Assembly: GCA_015680685.1 (NCBI GenBank)
Contig: MNCI01003051.1
Span: 384,307 to 448,306, forward strand
Reading direction: 5' to 3'
DNA: 64,000 nt
DNA from: Gnetum montanum
Taxonomy: Eukaryota > Streptophyta > Gnetopsida > Gnetales > Gnetaceae
Of this stretch, positions 34,149 through 46,505 are shown in pieces. Under the pieces are notes generated by a model. That model was given only the letters and a program-made list of their open reading frames with translations, was not told the DNA's origin and did no database searches. How positions within the stretch are numbered: the stretch's first letter is position 1; each line of letters begins with the position of its first letter. Position numbers and translations under genes: made by a program.

Positions 34149-35793
34149 TGTAGCGACCAAAAATGTCAAAGGCTAGAATGGTGCACCGATAGGTCTATGG
34201 TTACACAACCTTGACCCTGCTTCTACACCAGGGCCTACTAGGAATGAAGGCAGGGTGCCCAAAATGGTCTTGTTGATCAAACTAGGACTTACGAGTGTTA
34301 CAATGAAATGAATGTTAAGGGTTTGCATAGTGTTTTGCGATGTCCACAGTGCTCATGGGGGTGAGCATAGTTAAGGTTTTGAGCATGAAAATGAGGCTGC
34401 AAATACATGAATATATGTGAGTAGAATACTAAATGTAGGAGAAAATGCAAAACAGGCATAGAGTATGAGTAAGAGAGAAAGTAGCACCACCCCAAATGTG
34501 GGGGAGCGTAGTTAACTATAAAGAAAAGTTAAGGCGGTATGCGATGTACAAATAGGCATAGTAGGCAATGTAGTCATAGTCTTAGGGTGTTTGATTGCAA
34601 AGAATTGACATATGTTATGGAGTCTGAGCTTGTTGGGTTGGCTGCCATGATTTCGTACAAGCTGCGATGGTGTATAATGCATTGGTTTGTATACAATGGT
34701 GTCAGGTGGTATCTCAAAGTTTGCCAAGATGCTAAGTGTGCTTAAGTGTAAGAGTGCCCAAAATGCCAATGCTTAAATTTTCCAACTAAATGTGAGATTT
34801 TCCAACCCATAAAACATGAAGCATTAGGGTATTTATAGGGCTAGGATTAGTGTGAGTCGCGGATTGAGTGCCACATGGCAGAGGGGTAGTTAGGACTATG
34901 CTAGTCCCAACTATGCTCCCACTAAAGTAAATGGTGTTCTGCTGGTGTACTTTGATGGACCCTATAAGGCTACCAGATTGTGACTACACTACCAAGACTA
35001 CATTTGCAAGTGCCAAACATATCACAATGTACTTGAAACAATGCAAAATAATGCAGTTTTGGAGACTATTCTTTGGGAATACACTATTCACTCTCTCGAG
35101 TGGTGTCGAGCATAACTACAATTCAAGGGAAAATGGGGGGTGCAAATGAAATGCAAATTGTTGATCTTACTTTCTAAGAAAATGTTGGAGCTAAGATGTA
35201 GACCGGTGTTGCATTCTAAAGGCTTCTAAAGGTAGTTTCAACAAACTATGTTGACTATGCTGTAGAGTGTAGTCCCAAGAGTTAGACAAATTTTGCCAAA
35301 AAACATGTTTCAGTGCAGACTACACTAACTATGCTCTGGAGTGTGGTCCCAACTAGGAAAGCATAACCTTGACACTTAGGAAAATCTAGCAAAAATTGAT
35401 GTCTTTGTGTAGACTACGCTCTAGAGCATTGTAGGGAGCGTAGTGCTAGAAGTTAGAAAATCTGTAGGTACTATATCTTCCATCCCAAGCCAACTTGACA
35501 ACCTAACACATAGGAAAATTTGCAAAACTAGTTATTTTTGTGCTAACTATGCTCTAGGGCATAGTCTTAGTAGGGAGAGTGTAGTCAGGACACTTAGAAA
35601 ATTTTGCAATTGTTGTTGACACTTAGAAAAATCTTGCAAATTTGGGCTATCTGTGTCAACTACATTAACTACATTCCGAAATGTAGTCCCAATAGTGGGA
35701 AGCATAGTCTCAACACTTACAAAAATTTGTCAATTTTTAACACTTAGATAAATCTGCAGTTGAGACCCAGTGACTCGAATTTGATGGTGTTTC
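34149..35793 (-). repeat. TAT3 5' LTR (minus)
   Basis: 1645 bp with TG at the left edge (TGTAGCGACC) and CA at the right (GGTGTTTCA), so both ends are intact. TATA on the minus strand at 34830-34837. U3 is rich in GACTACGCTC-type decamers between 35220 and 35730. The PBS and gag follow on the left. Confidence 0.9.
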
Positions 35794-36475
35794 ACTAAAC
35801 CCCTCAAAAAAGCAAATAAAAAAATAAAAAAGAGAAATAGAAGCAAAGGGGAGAGCATAGTCACCATACTTGGTTGATGTAGATGACCTCCTCTCCTCCA
35901 CGCACACCTACAGTAGGTGGCTCAGTGCCCTCTTCCCTTCAACGATGTTCAAAAACCCTAGATGAAGGTGTGCACTTTGGCGTGTCATCTTTTCTTGCAA
36001 CTACACTCTCAACTGGTGGTTAAAGGTAGTGGCAACAACAAGACTACACTCTCCACATTATGATAAATGTAGAAATAATGAATTTATAGTAGTAAAAATG
36101 CATTTATATACTATTTTAGGATTATTAATGATCCACCAACCTAAGACTATGCTCAACACCAAGCACCCTACTACTGAGCGTGGAGATCATAGTTGGGTGA
36201 GAGCGTAGTCAACCATCTTACGTCCAAAACCTTGATCTTTTGTTGTTCTACAAACACACAAGTTAATTCTACTCCCCAAGCATCTGTAGTTTGCTGAGGC
36301 CTAAAACTAACATGCATATGACTTGCTAGGGCCTAAAATTAGCACAAACATGTTTATCTCCCACAAAAATTTACACGCATGCCTAAGGAAATTTGATTCA
36401 ATTTATTTTTTCATTCGTGCATATTAACTTTGTTAAACAAGTACCACTTGATGTTTTTCTAGTTTATTTTGCAGG
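35794..36475 (+). other. TAT4 spacer upstream of RT with a splice-acceptor-like end
   Basis: No coding sequence recognised. Two remnants of the GGCCTAAAACTAGCA repeat lie at 36290-36350, and the segment ends TTTTTCTAGTTTATTTTGCAG at about 36474, a strong plant acceptor, directly before the pol block. GAGAGCATAGTC-type motifs lie at about 35852 and 36183-36220. Just right of the TAT3 LTR the minus strand reads TTTTTTGAGGGGTTTAG, which looks like a PPT, so part of this may be the 3' end of another minus-strand Tat copy. Confidence 0.45.
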
Positions 36476-37660
36476 AACATGACATGGCTATGCATGAGCA
36501 GATCTTCTCACCTTTGGTCCTCACAAGGACTTATGGCAACATTGAGCAATGCATTGACCCTCATTGCCTAGACCTCAGGCCTATAGCCTAAAATGAGTAC
36601 ATAGCATCTATAGACACACCACTAGACTAGCTCAACCATCTAGTTAAGGCTCTCAACCTAGAGGCAAGGGATGTCACAGAGGACCCCCTTGTTGAGATCC
36701 CTGTGGCAACACATAATAGTGAGGCAAGAACACTAAAACTAAGTTCTTTTCTAGAACCCTAGCATGCTCAAGACATTGCTAAAGTACTTAACAATAACAT
36801 CGAAGCATTTTCATGGTCATACAACGACATGCCAAGCCTAGATCCCTAGCTAGTCCAACATAACATCATCCTTGATCCCTGCATCAAACCAATTAAGTAG
36901 AAAGCACACAAGGTTAGACCTGAGGTGGTGTTGGTAGTCTATGATGAAATTACCAAGCTTTAAAAGGCTAGTTTCATCTGAGTTGTTGACTATGTAGACT
37001 AGGTCTTCAACATCATGATTATGCCTAAGAAAAATGGAAGTATACACATTTTCATGGACTTTTAGGACCTACACGAGACAATCATCAAAGATGACTTCCC
37101 ACTACGCAGTCTCAAATAGCTAATCAATATCAGGGTTGGACATGCCTTGTTGTCCTTTGTGGATGGGTTCTCAAGCTATAACCAAATTAGGATCAACCTT
37201 GAGCATTAGCTCAATATAATCTTCATGATCCCCTAGGGTACATTTTGCTACACAATGATGTCTTTTGGACTAAAGAACGCAGGAGAAACATACCAACATG
37301 CAATGATGTACATTTTTAGTGATTACATGCTAAGTTTGCTCAATGAATCTATAGATGATATTACAGTTAAGTTCAAAGTGTCCCACAACCACCCAAATGA
37401 CTTAGAATTAGTGCCTAAATGTTGCGTAAAACATGAGCTTAGGCTAAACCCCAAGAAGTGTGTTTTTTGCGTTAGAATGGGTAGGATGCTCAACTTTGTA
37501 GTATTTGAAGCAAGTATACATGTGGATCCTAACAAGGTTAAGGCCATAACTAACTTGGCACCATCAGTTAACCTTAAGGAGCTACAAGGGTTGCAAGGTA
37601 AAATACAATTCATACATAGGTTTATCACCTAGTTAACCAACAAGCTATAACCAATGTAAA
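36476..37660 (+). pseudogene. TAT4 reverse transcriptase
   Basis: Translation starts shortly after the acceptor and shows LSSFLEP (then TAG where TAT2 has Q), FSWSYNDMPSLDP, KKNGSIHIFMDF, FCYTMMSFGLKNAGETYQ and LRLNPKKCVFCVRMG. The catalytic box is SIDD in place of YIDD. It is colinear with TAT2 RT. Stops fall mostly at former Q, W or R codons. Confidence 0.9.
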
Positions 37661-38610
37661 ATTTTCTCAAGAAAGGAGCCACTTCAAATGGATAGCTTAG
37701 TTCCAGCAAGTGTTGTACAAGATTAAGCAAGAGCTAGCACAACTACCTTCAGTTCATCCTCCATAAGGAGATAAGCCTTTTTACATCTACCTTGCCACTT
37801 CTGACACGTCCATCACTTCTCTACTTTGCCAAAAGCAAGATGACAACATAGAGGTCCCAGTTTACTACCTAAGCCATGTATTAGTAGCCCATGAAACGAG
37901 ATACAACAATGTGGAAATGTATTGTCTTTCCATGGTCTTCTCACTAAAGAAGTGGAGGCATTACCTCTTCCACAGCTAGGTTAACATCATTTAGAAGAAC
38001 AATGTACTCTGAGCTATAACAATGAATGTCTATGAAAGCAATTGCATTGCATAGTGGAAAGCAATAATAGCAAAGTTTGACCTACATTATATCATGCAAT
38101 AATAAAATGTCAAGCTATAGCCACACAACTCATGGCTTCATGAGTAGATGATCAAGCTACCATAGACCCTGAGTTCTCAGATGAGTATGTTAGCAATATT
38201 AGCCAAGTGCCCAATAACTATGAGGCACTCTTGCATTTTGATGGAGCTTCAACCTCTTAAGGGGGAGCGTTGTTGCTATTATCACATTTCCCTCCAAGGA
38301 GATCCAACCATTCACATATAATTTTGCATTTCCTTGCACCAACAATGTGGTGGAGTATGAAGGTCTTCTTCGAGGCATCCTTGTAGCATGCAACCTAGGG
38401 ATCCAACGCATAGTGATCTGAGGTGATTCACAACTAGTGATCAATCAGGTAATAGAGGTTTATGCTTGCAAAGCATAACATTTATAACCTTACTATGACC
38501 TAGAAAAACGCGTGCTCCAACACTTTGCAACTGCTAATGTCCAACATGTTCCCTAAAGTGAAAATTCCATTGCAAACATACTTGCAACATTATCCCTTAG
38601 CATAGCACCT
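37661..38610 (+). pseudogene. TAT4 RNase H and second (archaeal-type) RNase H
   Basis: The first RNase H (about 37740-38110) shows a TLATSDTS-type start and the SHVLVAHETRYNNVEMYCLS region in broken frames. The second starts at about 38236 with FDGAST and continues CTNNVVEYEGLLRGILVAC, then GDSQLVINQV and ENSIANILATLS. N-N-x-x-E-Y-E and G-D-S-Q are signature motifs of the extra RNase H of Tat elements. Several frameshifts are present. Confidence 0.85.
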
Positions 38611-38809
38611 AGCATGTTCAATGCATTACCCAGCTTGATGGCAAATTGCACTACACCTATCACACAAACCATTGAAGATCCATCCATAGCCATAGTTAAC
38701 ACCACCCACGTAAAAGAGTGGTACGACAACATCAAGGCTTACCTTCTACAAGGTGAGCCTCCTTAACACTTAATTACTACTCAAAAGGACATAGTACGCA
38801 AAAATTTAT

Positions 38810-39975
38810 GGTAGTACCTCATCATAGGTGATAACATGTTATGTCACAAATCCCATGATGGCATACTACTAACCTACATAAGCAAAAATGAAGCAAAAGC
38901 AATCATTGAGCAAGTCCACGAAGGACTATGTAGAGGTCACATAGAGCCTAGGGCAATGGTAGCAAAAATTAGACAGCTAGGCTACTATTGGCCTTACATA
39001 AAGAGAAATTTCATCTATAAAGTCAAAACATGTGACACTTGTTAATAGCATAGTAACTTAATGCACATGCCACTAACTGAATTACATATAACACAAATCA
39101 TGTGATCATTCCAATGCAAGATCTTAGACATCATTGGACCCATAATGCCTAAGTCCTTCACAAGGCATAGCTTCATAATAATTACAACAGAATATTTTAC
39201 CAAGTGGGTTGAAGGTATTCCTTTTAGGAAGATGACATTGCAACAGGTTTACAAGTTTGTGTCAGACAACATATAACCCGTTTCAGCTTACCCATGACCA
39301 TAGTGACAGATAATGAACCACAGTTTAGTAGCATCGAAACCAAAGCCTTTTGTGAGCACTTTGGCATAAAACACTCCTTTTCATCACCATACTACCCTTT
39401 GGCAAATGGCCAAGTGGAGGCTACCAAGAAGGTCATCATCAACCTCCTCAAGAAGATGCTAAGTAACAATAAATGATGGCATGAGCAACTAGTCTATGCA
39501 CTTTGGGCCTACCACACGATGCATTGAACAACAACAAGTATGATGCATTATAGCTTCATCTATTGATCTAAAGTAGTTTTTCCACTTGAATTTCAAGTTC
39601 CATCACTTCAAGTAATCCCCTTAGACCTCATCAACGAAGGTCAAAACAATGAGTTGAGAATTGTAAACCTTAACTCAATAGAGGAGAAGCACATGCATAC
39701 GCTTCATCACATTGAATGGTATCAAGAAAGGTAACAAAAGAATAATCACAACCAACATCAATACCTAATTAGGAAAGGGAACCTATTCCTCAAGGCCATT
39801 CGTGAACCTATGGATAACTTCTCATCCAATTGGGAAAGGTCTTTCTTGGTCACTAAGGTCTATGATAATGGAGCATTTAAGCTTGCTGATCAAGATGAAA
39901 AAAAGTTTTCCAATCTAGTGAACCATTCACACTTAAAAGCTATACTATATCTAGCATGCAACATTGCACATCAAT
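38810..39975 (+). pseudogene. TAT4 integrase
   Basis: The zinc finger (38836-39045) includes QVHEGLCRGHIEP, GYYWPYIKRNF and CDTC. The core has LDIIGPIMP (first D), IVTDNEPQFSS (second D), and NGQVEATKK (E), with 35 residues between the last two, so the D-D-35-E triad is present. The C-terminal part ends with FLVTKVYDNGAFKLADQDE. Inserts DNA copies into chromosomes. Internal stops make it inactive. Confidence 0.9.
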
Positions 39976-40002
39976 GAACTAAGGTGAGCACTCGTCCACT
40001 AC

Positions 40003-40320
40003 AATGTTAAACTAGCATAGACGTCTGCTATGACTATAAACTAGCACAGCTCATCCTTGGGTCACGATGTTAAACTAGCACAACACATCCACTAAGACTA
40101 TAAACTAGCAGTCCATCATGGATTTAAATTAGTAGTCCACCATGACTCTAAAGTGGCACAACACTTTCACTAAGACATTAAACTAGTACAAAGCAAGTTG
40201 CTAGGACTATAAACAAGCATAATACAGTTTTCCAAGACCTTAAACTAGGCCTAAAAATCTGCTAGAATCTTAAACTAGTAAATCCATGGTCTACTAAGAC
40301 CTTAAATTAGGTTTTTGGTT
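40003..40320 (+). repeat. TAT4 3' UTR minisatellite
   Basis: About ten diverged units around GACTATAAACTAGCACAAC or GACCTTAAACTAG, spacing about 29-35 bp. It is the reverse complement of the TAT2 array and occupies the same place after integrase. Confidence 0.9.
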
Positions 40321-41420
40321 AGTTGTTAATACCTTTTTCCATCCTTCTGCAAGCAAGCATACTACAACTCTCCTTCTACACCAAGTGAGCAAGCACACTA
40401 CAGTTCTAGAATAAAGCACTTGCAATCTACACAACCTGTGTCACTGATGTGGCCTTCTACATTCTATCATCTATAGTCTATTTGCATTTATGTATTGTGT
40501 GGTTTTCTTGTCTTCTTGGAGTTATGTTTACAAGACGAAGCCCTAGGCAATCATACAAAGGTGCACCTCATTGCAAAAATAAGTCATCACATTGCTCTAA
40601 TGTTCATGATTGGACTAGCTAAACCTCTCAAGAGTTTATATCCCTATTATCCCATTAGAACCTACTCACATCTACTCCTACATACTGATACCCTTTCATT
40701 ACCTACATAGTAAAGATTGCAAGCCTTTTTGACACTCACGTGTTGTGACCACATGACACCCTCTTCAAATCAAGCTTTAAAGCCTAAGGTAGACATAACA
40801 TGAATTGTCTCATAGGGAGCCTCTATCAATCGATCAAAGCCTAGGTGAATGTAACATAAGTCATTCCAAGGAGGAAACACCTATTGTACAGACGTGATGT
40901 AGTTTCGCCAACAACAAAGAAAAGCCTATTTAGTGACACACAACTTACTTGATGGAAAGCACTTCACAATAAGCATTTAGTAACATGAAAAGCCTAAAGA
41001 GGGTTCACCTTGCCCAAAAAAAGGGAGGGAAAAGCGGGAAAAGCACATCGCCAATCAATCCAGTAGCAAAGTAGTTCCACATCCAAACCAACCTTGAACC
41101 TACATGTTGACTCTCTCATAAGCACTTCAATGAGAGATCAACATTTTCAAGGGCAAGCCACTATGGTGCCATGGTCACCACCAACCATGATGTCCTTACA
41201 TCATAACATCTTGTTTGCACCTCATCTCCCCTTTTATCCCTAGCACATCACCTACACCTTTTACTTCCACTTTTCACCTACCATCTAGCATATCATTATT
41301 CACAACACTCTTGAGCATGATGCAGTGACATCTGATCATGCATTGAAGAGTGTGCCAGGTTTACTATGGTATTTTGCTATTCTTTGTCGACATCTCCTGG
41401 GATACTCCTCTAGATGTCAA
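40321..41420 (+). other. TAT4 3' UTR
   Basis: About 1.1 kb between the repeat array and the PPT with no recognisable protein. Nothing further seen. Confidence 0.4.
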
Positions 41421-41434
41421 CAAAGAGGGGCCAA
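41421..41434 (+). promoter_or_regulatory. TAT4 polypurine tract
   Basis: CAAAGAGGGGCCAA directly precedes the LTR TG. It primes plus-strand synthesis in LTR elements. Confidence 0.75.
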
Positions 41435-42997
41435 TGAAACACCACTAAATCTGGACTATAGTGTCCCAATTACAAATTTTGGCAAAAATTGGAAACTATG
41501 CTCAACCCCTTTGTAGAGCATAGAGAGCGTAGTCTCCCAGAGCATAGTCAATTGAAGGGAAAAATCTTGAAATTTTTCCTAAGCATTGAGACTACGCTCT
41601 TCCCCAAGCACACCATTCTACAGCATAGACAACGTAGTCATGGAAAGCGTTGTCAACAGAAGGCCAAGTTTTACAAATTTTGTTGTGTCAAGACTATGCT
41701 CACCCAATTGGAAACATAGTCAGGCTCTTAAGGAGAGCATACTCTGCAAAAAATCCATTTTCCTCATAGACTTCGTTGGTAGTGAGATTATGCTCTCTCC
41801 CAACCTAGAGTGTAGTCACCTTTTAGAAGAGCATAGTTAGCAAGAACAATCTCCATCGACCTCCACAATGCAACAACGATACTCATCTTAGCTCTAGAAC
41901 ATAGTTAACTCATGTTTGGCAAGTGTAGTCAGCAAAATGCTTCTTTGTTATATCTCCTTTTACTCCAAAATTGTAACTACGCTTGATCCCACACAAGAGC
42001 ATGGAGAGCATAGTCCTGTAGAGCATAGTCTTCAAGTGTCATTTTTTTAGGTACCTCATAGTTCTCTCGGTGCACACACATGTGGTTGGCAATGTAGTCA
42101 CAATCTCATAGTCCCATGGAGTCCAATAGAGCACAAAAAAGAACAACACCATTAGCCCCATTGGTATATCACATGAATAGTAACTACACTAAACGTAGTC
42201 CTAGTCATCCCATCTACCACATGGCAGCCATCTCACATTTCCTTCTAACCATAAACCTATAAATACCTATGTCCTCAACATTTTCAAGGCAGAGAGAAAA
42301 ATAAAGCGAGCCTTTTTTTAGTTTGGCAAGTTCAACAAGCAGTTAGCAAACAATCGAATAGGTAGACCACCAATAGAATATCACATCTAGCAGTACACCA
42401 TGATAGTTAACCCGAAAAATGCAGACACCTCAGTAGAACACTAGTCTTCATGGACAAACAACCCAAGGACTATGACTACACTATCCACCTATGCCTTGTG
42501 TACACTACGTACCTTGTAAGCCTCCTTCTAGTGTTAACTACGCTCAACCTGATTTTGGGTGGTATTCTACTCCATTTTCTTTATTTCTTTGCATTTTCCA
42601 TACTTTATTTGCATTTTTCACCATTTTTACAGCATAGACACACTTGAACTATGCTCAGTTAGTAGTCCTTATGCATTTACACTATCCACCTTGCTCCACC
42701 TTGCTAAAACTCTTGACTATGCTCACCCCCTTCAATGCCTATAACTATGCTCAATCCCACTAACACTGCAAACACCGCAAGTACCATAAACACCACTTGC
42801 ATCCTTAGCACCATCTTGCATTAGCACCATAGATAACCATGTTGCACCCCCATTGTATTTGGCAAATCCTTGTTTGATCAACCAAACTATCCAAGGTGCC
42901 CTACCTCCACCTCCAACAGGCCCTCACGTAGATTTGGGATTAGGCTATGTGCTCATGGACCTTGGTATTCTAGTCGTCGACATTTTTGGTTGTTAAA
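41435..42997 (+). repeat. TAT4 3' LTR
   Basis: Starts TGAAACACCACTAAATCTGG and ends GGTTGTTAAA, where the expected terminal CA reads AA. TATA at 42258-42265. Aligns with the TAT1 LTR over its length and shares its GAGCATAGTC-type motifs. Confidence 0.9.
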
Positions 42998-43679
42998 ATC
43001 ATGAGACTCATTCTTGCCTAAACCAGGATTGTTTATAATGAACTGTAAGTTCTATTTCAAGCACCCTTCATTAAAACTAAGGAGAGGAGAGTTAGTGAAA
43101 TGAGAACTCCCAGAGAAGGAATCCTCATGATCTTTTTGGCCAAGTAGAAATAAGGGGATATTGAACCATTTTTCCTTTGTAGATTCATAGAAATTCTCCT
43201 ATTGCTGATTGATTTTACATTGTGCTTCAGTGGGATGGTAATCCCTAGAGTCATGATCTTGCACAATGTACTCAGCATGGAGCCCCTTGATGCCCAACCT
43301 CATAAGAGTTTGTTGAAGCATTGTAAGAACTGATCAATCAAGTAGCAACATAATGTTATCCTCCATTTTTCTCCATAATATCTGGTCATCTTGATGTAGG
43401 AAAAAGGTGAAATTGGACACATACTAATTAGGATGAGTATATACCACTCAACATTGTTGGGGCACTAACTAATTTGATCGTTCATTCTTTTGATTGGATG
43501 TGTGCTCAAATTTTAGTGGAGAATCATCCTTGTGATAAGAAGACATTTTGGATTAAAAAGAAAAATTAGTGTGCTTTTTACTATTGTTATTAGTTAGAAT
43601 AATTGCAACTTTAAGGCTCGATCCAACAATGTTGAATGATTATCACTAAGTTCTAGATAGCACATGAATCAAACTAAAG
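42998..43679 (-). pseudogene. ATH2 leader and gag N-terminus, cut off by TAT4
   Basis: On the minus strand, downstream of an Athila-type PBS, a broken frame reads RDYHPTEAQ, ENFYESTKEKWFNIPLFL and SFSGSSHFTNSPLL. It is not the capsid core; position suggests the gag N-terminal part. The TAT4 LTR ends at 42997, so the rest of ATH2 lies elsewhere or is lost. Confidence 0.5.
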
Positions 43680-43697
43680 TCCTTGGCAATGATGCCA
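43680..43697 (-). promoter_or_regulatory. ATH2 primer binding site (tRNA-Asp type)
   Basis: Minus strand TGGCATCATTGCCAAGGA against the plant tRNA-Asp PBS TGGCGCCGTTGCCGGGGA; all differences are C-to-T or G-to-A. Confidence 0.75.
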
Positions 43698-43698
43698 A

Positions 43699-44550
43699 TG
43701 ATGAGCAACGAGTATACCCTATTTCCAACCATATCAATCACTAGCATTCACTCAGCGATTTGGTCGAATTTTGTACACTTTTTTTCTAAGTATATTGGAT
43801 CATAGGAGGCAAAACTAACTACTGCGATTGTTTTCTTTCTAGTTCCACTTGTGAAGCTCAAGGATATGATTAAGTGTAACTGAGGCATATGATTTTTATC
43901 ATTTAAGTCACCTAAGAACAACAATAAGGAATAAAGAATGAATTAATCTAATATTTAGCTAATCTAATAACTAGCTATCACTTAACTAATCCTAACATAA
44001 GCATCTGTTCCCACTTGTCGTACACATCTTGAACATGTATAGCACTATTGGGTTACCAAACGTTACACATTACTAGGATTACAAAGTGTTAAATGTATGC
44101 TTGAAGTGGTCGTACTTATGTTCACTATTTAATCTATATTAATTAATTGATTACTTAATTACTTAAAAACATTAAAAGAAATTTCTTGAATATTAAATGG
44201 TTAAAGAAAATAATTATTCTATTCCAAGTGCTAAAAGGTTTGATTAGAAAGCTCATCATTATTGTTGCACACACTGAAGTGCTTAGGTACAATAGTGCTC
44301 AAATAAAGATCTATACACTCTTTGACTTCTACTATGGGCACTCAAAATATATTCTAACTTTTGAGTGGAAAATTTGTTAGAGCTTCACTACAACTATGAG
44401 ACTTCTTGCCATAAATGTGGTGGGTAGGTGCACATTTATAAGCAAAATAGGGTTCCCCGTCAACAGGTACATGTCAATAGGTCAAACCCTACATCAACAG
44501 GGTTACATCAACAGCATCTTGTCAATGTAGAAAAACCATGCGACTCATCA
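43699..44550 (-). repeat. ATH2 5' LTR (minus)
   Basis: Left edge TGATGAGCAACGAG, right edge CGACTCATCA. Related to the ATH3 LTR (shared GGGCACT..AAATATTCTAACT and CATAAATGTGGTGGG). U3 carries ATGTCAATAGG and ACATCAACAGG-type repeats. The right flank is LINE sequence, beginning CTATT, the expected target-site copy on this side. Confidence 0.8.
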
Positions 44551-45330
44551 CTATTGTTTATGCTGTTATTAAAATTGCATTCTATATATTCTATCTTACT
44601 TCTACTAATTTGTAAGCCTTTTGAATCTAGACCATGTCTCCACTTCTTCCTTTTAGTAGCAATATTTTCTTGATTTGTGACCACCAATATAATATCATTT
44701 GCAAATAGCATATCCCAAGGAATTTTATGTTGTATTTATTTTGTTAATTTATCCATAATAATGGCAAGAAGTATGGGCTGAGTGCTGATCCTTGATGTAG
44801 ACCTATTGTGACTAGAAAATCATATGTTATTCCACATGTTCTTCTAATTTTAGTGGTAGCTCCTTCATATATGTCTTGAATCACTTTAATATATTTATCA
44901 TGGATGTTTTGTCTTTATAAGGCCTACCAAATAATTTTTTTGGCACTCTGTCATATGGTTTTTCTAAGTCAATAAAGATCACACATAGATTTTTTCTGTG
45001 TTTTTTGAATTTTTGCAGCAATTGTCATATTAAAAAATAGCCATTATAGTAGATCTCCCCAGCATAAATCACAATTTATTTTTTGATAGTATTGATTCAA
45101 GTTTGAGATGCTACTCTATGAATCTCTCCCAAAGCTTCATAATAGGGCATATTAGCTTGATCCCTCTATAGTTTGCACAATTTTGAATGCCTCCTTTATT
45201 TTTGTAAATAGAAATAACAAAGCCTTTTCTCTAATTGTTGGACATTTCTTCATCCTTTAAAATTTTGTTAAATAATTATGTTATCTAAGAAACTTCTATA
45301 TCTCCTAATGACTTGATGACAGGTCATGAT
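44551..45330 (-). pseudogene. RTE-type non-LTR retrotransposon reverse transcriptase fragment
   Basis: Broken frames on the minus strand read in order ISIYKNKGGIQNCANYRGIK, MLGRSTIMAIF, VIFIDLEKPYDRVPKKL, GLHQGSALSPYF, MLFANDIILV (FADD box with D to N) and LQISRSKIEYIECNF. This is the RT order of RTE-clade LINEs. The 5' and 3' ends are missing; the ATH2 LTR interrupts it at 44550 just after the FADD-to-SRSKTEY region. Confidence 0.85.
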
Positions 45331-45748
45331 GTGCCTCATAATTTATACTCTAGATAAGATAATTCACTACAAGTTATGATGAAGGATCATGATGGTGCTA
45401 GAAATGCTTGATTTGGTGAAAGTGATTTTCATTGATTTTTAAAGTTTTATAATTAACATTTCAGTGGGACTTGATTATTTATATTCACCTTGGTTTTTTC
45501 TACCTTCTAGATGGCTAAGATAATAAGAAGTCAATAAAATTTGATGTGAATGAATCAAATTGACAAATTTTTTTATTTAGCTTCTTGAAGTTGAAGATTG
45601 ATGAAAAACTCATGTAAATCTTAAATGCCTTAAATTTTAAATGATGTTTAAACACAAAAGTGAAGCTAAGAATTGGTACAAATAAATTGAACTAAATTTG
45701 GTACTTGAAGAATCAATTGTTATTTGAAATGATACTTTGATATAAAAA

Positions 45749-45870
45749 AGAAGTGTGATACATGAGAACAAATTTGGTACTTGTGTAGCAACCCTCTAAT
45801 GTAAGTGTAGGCTAGAACAATATTACATGAGAGAGAAGTGTGATACATGAGAAAGAATTTGATACTTGTG
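45749..45870. repeat. Local direct repeat
   Basis: AAGTGTGATACATGAGAA, then TTTGGTACTTGTGTA or TTTGATACTTGTGTA, occurs at about 45749 and 45836, 87 bases apart. Confidence 0.75.
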
Positions 45871-46084
45871 TAATAAAAAAGATAGGATGTTAAGAAAAAG
45901 TAATAGATAAAGTAAGAGACATCTATATAATAGGAGCAAAGGGGAAAATAAGAAGAAAATTTAACATAAAAATATAATTTTAATAGTTCCTCACATACAA
46001 AAAACCTAACAAGTTTACTAGGTAATAATAGTTTGGTTGTCCCTAATGCCTACGCTAAAAATATTCAGTAACTAAGACATTATG

Positions 46085-46245
46085 TACTTATAGGAATTGA
46101 GCAAAGTTCATTGACTAGTTGGTTAGCTTTCATAGGTTTGTACTCACAAGTGTTGGGTTCAAAACCTAGTTCTATCACACCCTTTGCACTTATTGTGTTG
46201 CTAGCCTAGGGGCATGTCCTAGGTAGACCTAACCTTTTCCTCAAA
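46085..46245 (+). mobile_element. SINE-like tRNA-related sequence
   Basis: ACTAGTTGGTTAGC resembles a pol III A box and GGGTTCAAAACCTAG a B box, about 45 bases apart, followed by a GCCTAGGGGCATGTCC body. Similar to tRNA-derived plant SINEs such as the AU type. No target duplication was identified. Confidence 0.4.
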
Positions 46246-46339
46246 AAATGTACTTATAAGAATAAATTATAATATGTAAAAATTAAATATAGGTGTTGGA
46301 ATTATATCATTCTAAAAGATATTTGAATAATAAATATGA

Positions 46340-46505
46340 AAATTAACATTTTTACTTATATCCACTAAGACACATTGGATCTATCGTCCAGTTCCAAAAT
46401 TTCTTTGATAGATTTTTTTTTTAATTTTTAACTCAATGCTACCTCTTGGAATTAAACTTATGGCTTAAGATTACCAAACCAAAACTCTTATCACTAAGCT
46501 AATAC
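46340..46505 (-). mobile_element. SINE-like tRNA-related sequence, minus strand
   Basis: On the minus strand TTAGCTTAGTGATAAGAG (A-box-like) is followed by AAGTTTAATTCCAAGAGG (B-box-like), then an A-rich stretch. The tRNA resemblance is good for a SINE head; ends not resolved. Confidence 0.45.

Noticed and set aside
46085-46160. Functional tRNA gene
   Set aside because: Only A- and B-box-like pieces are present; no cloverleaf with paired acceptor and anticodon arms could be drawn.
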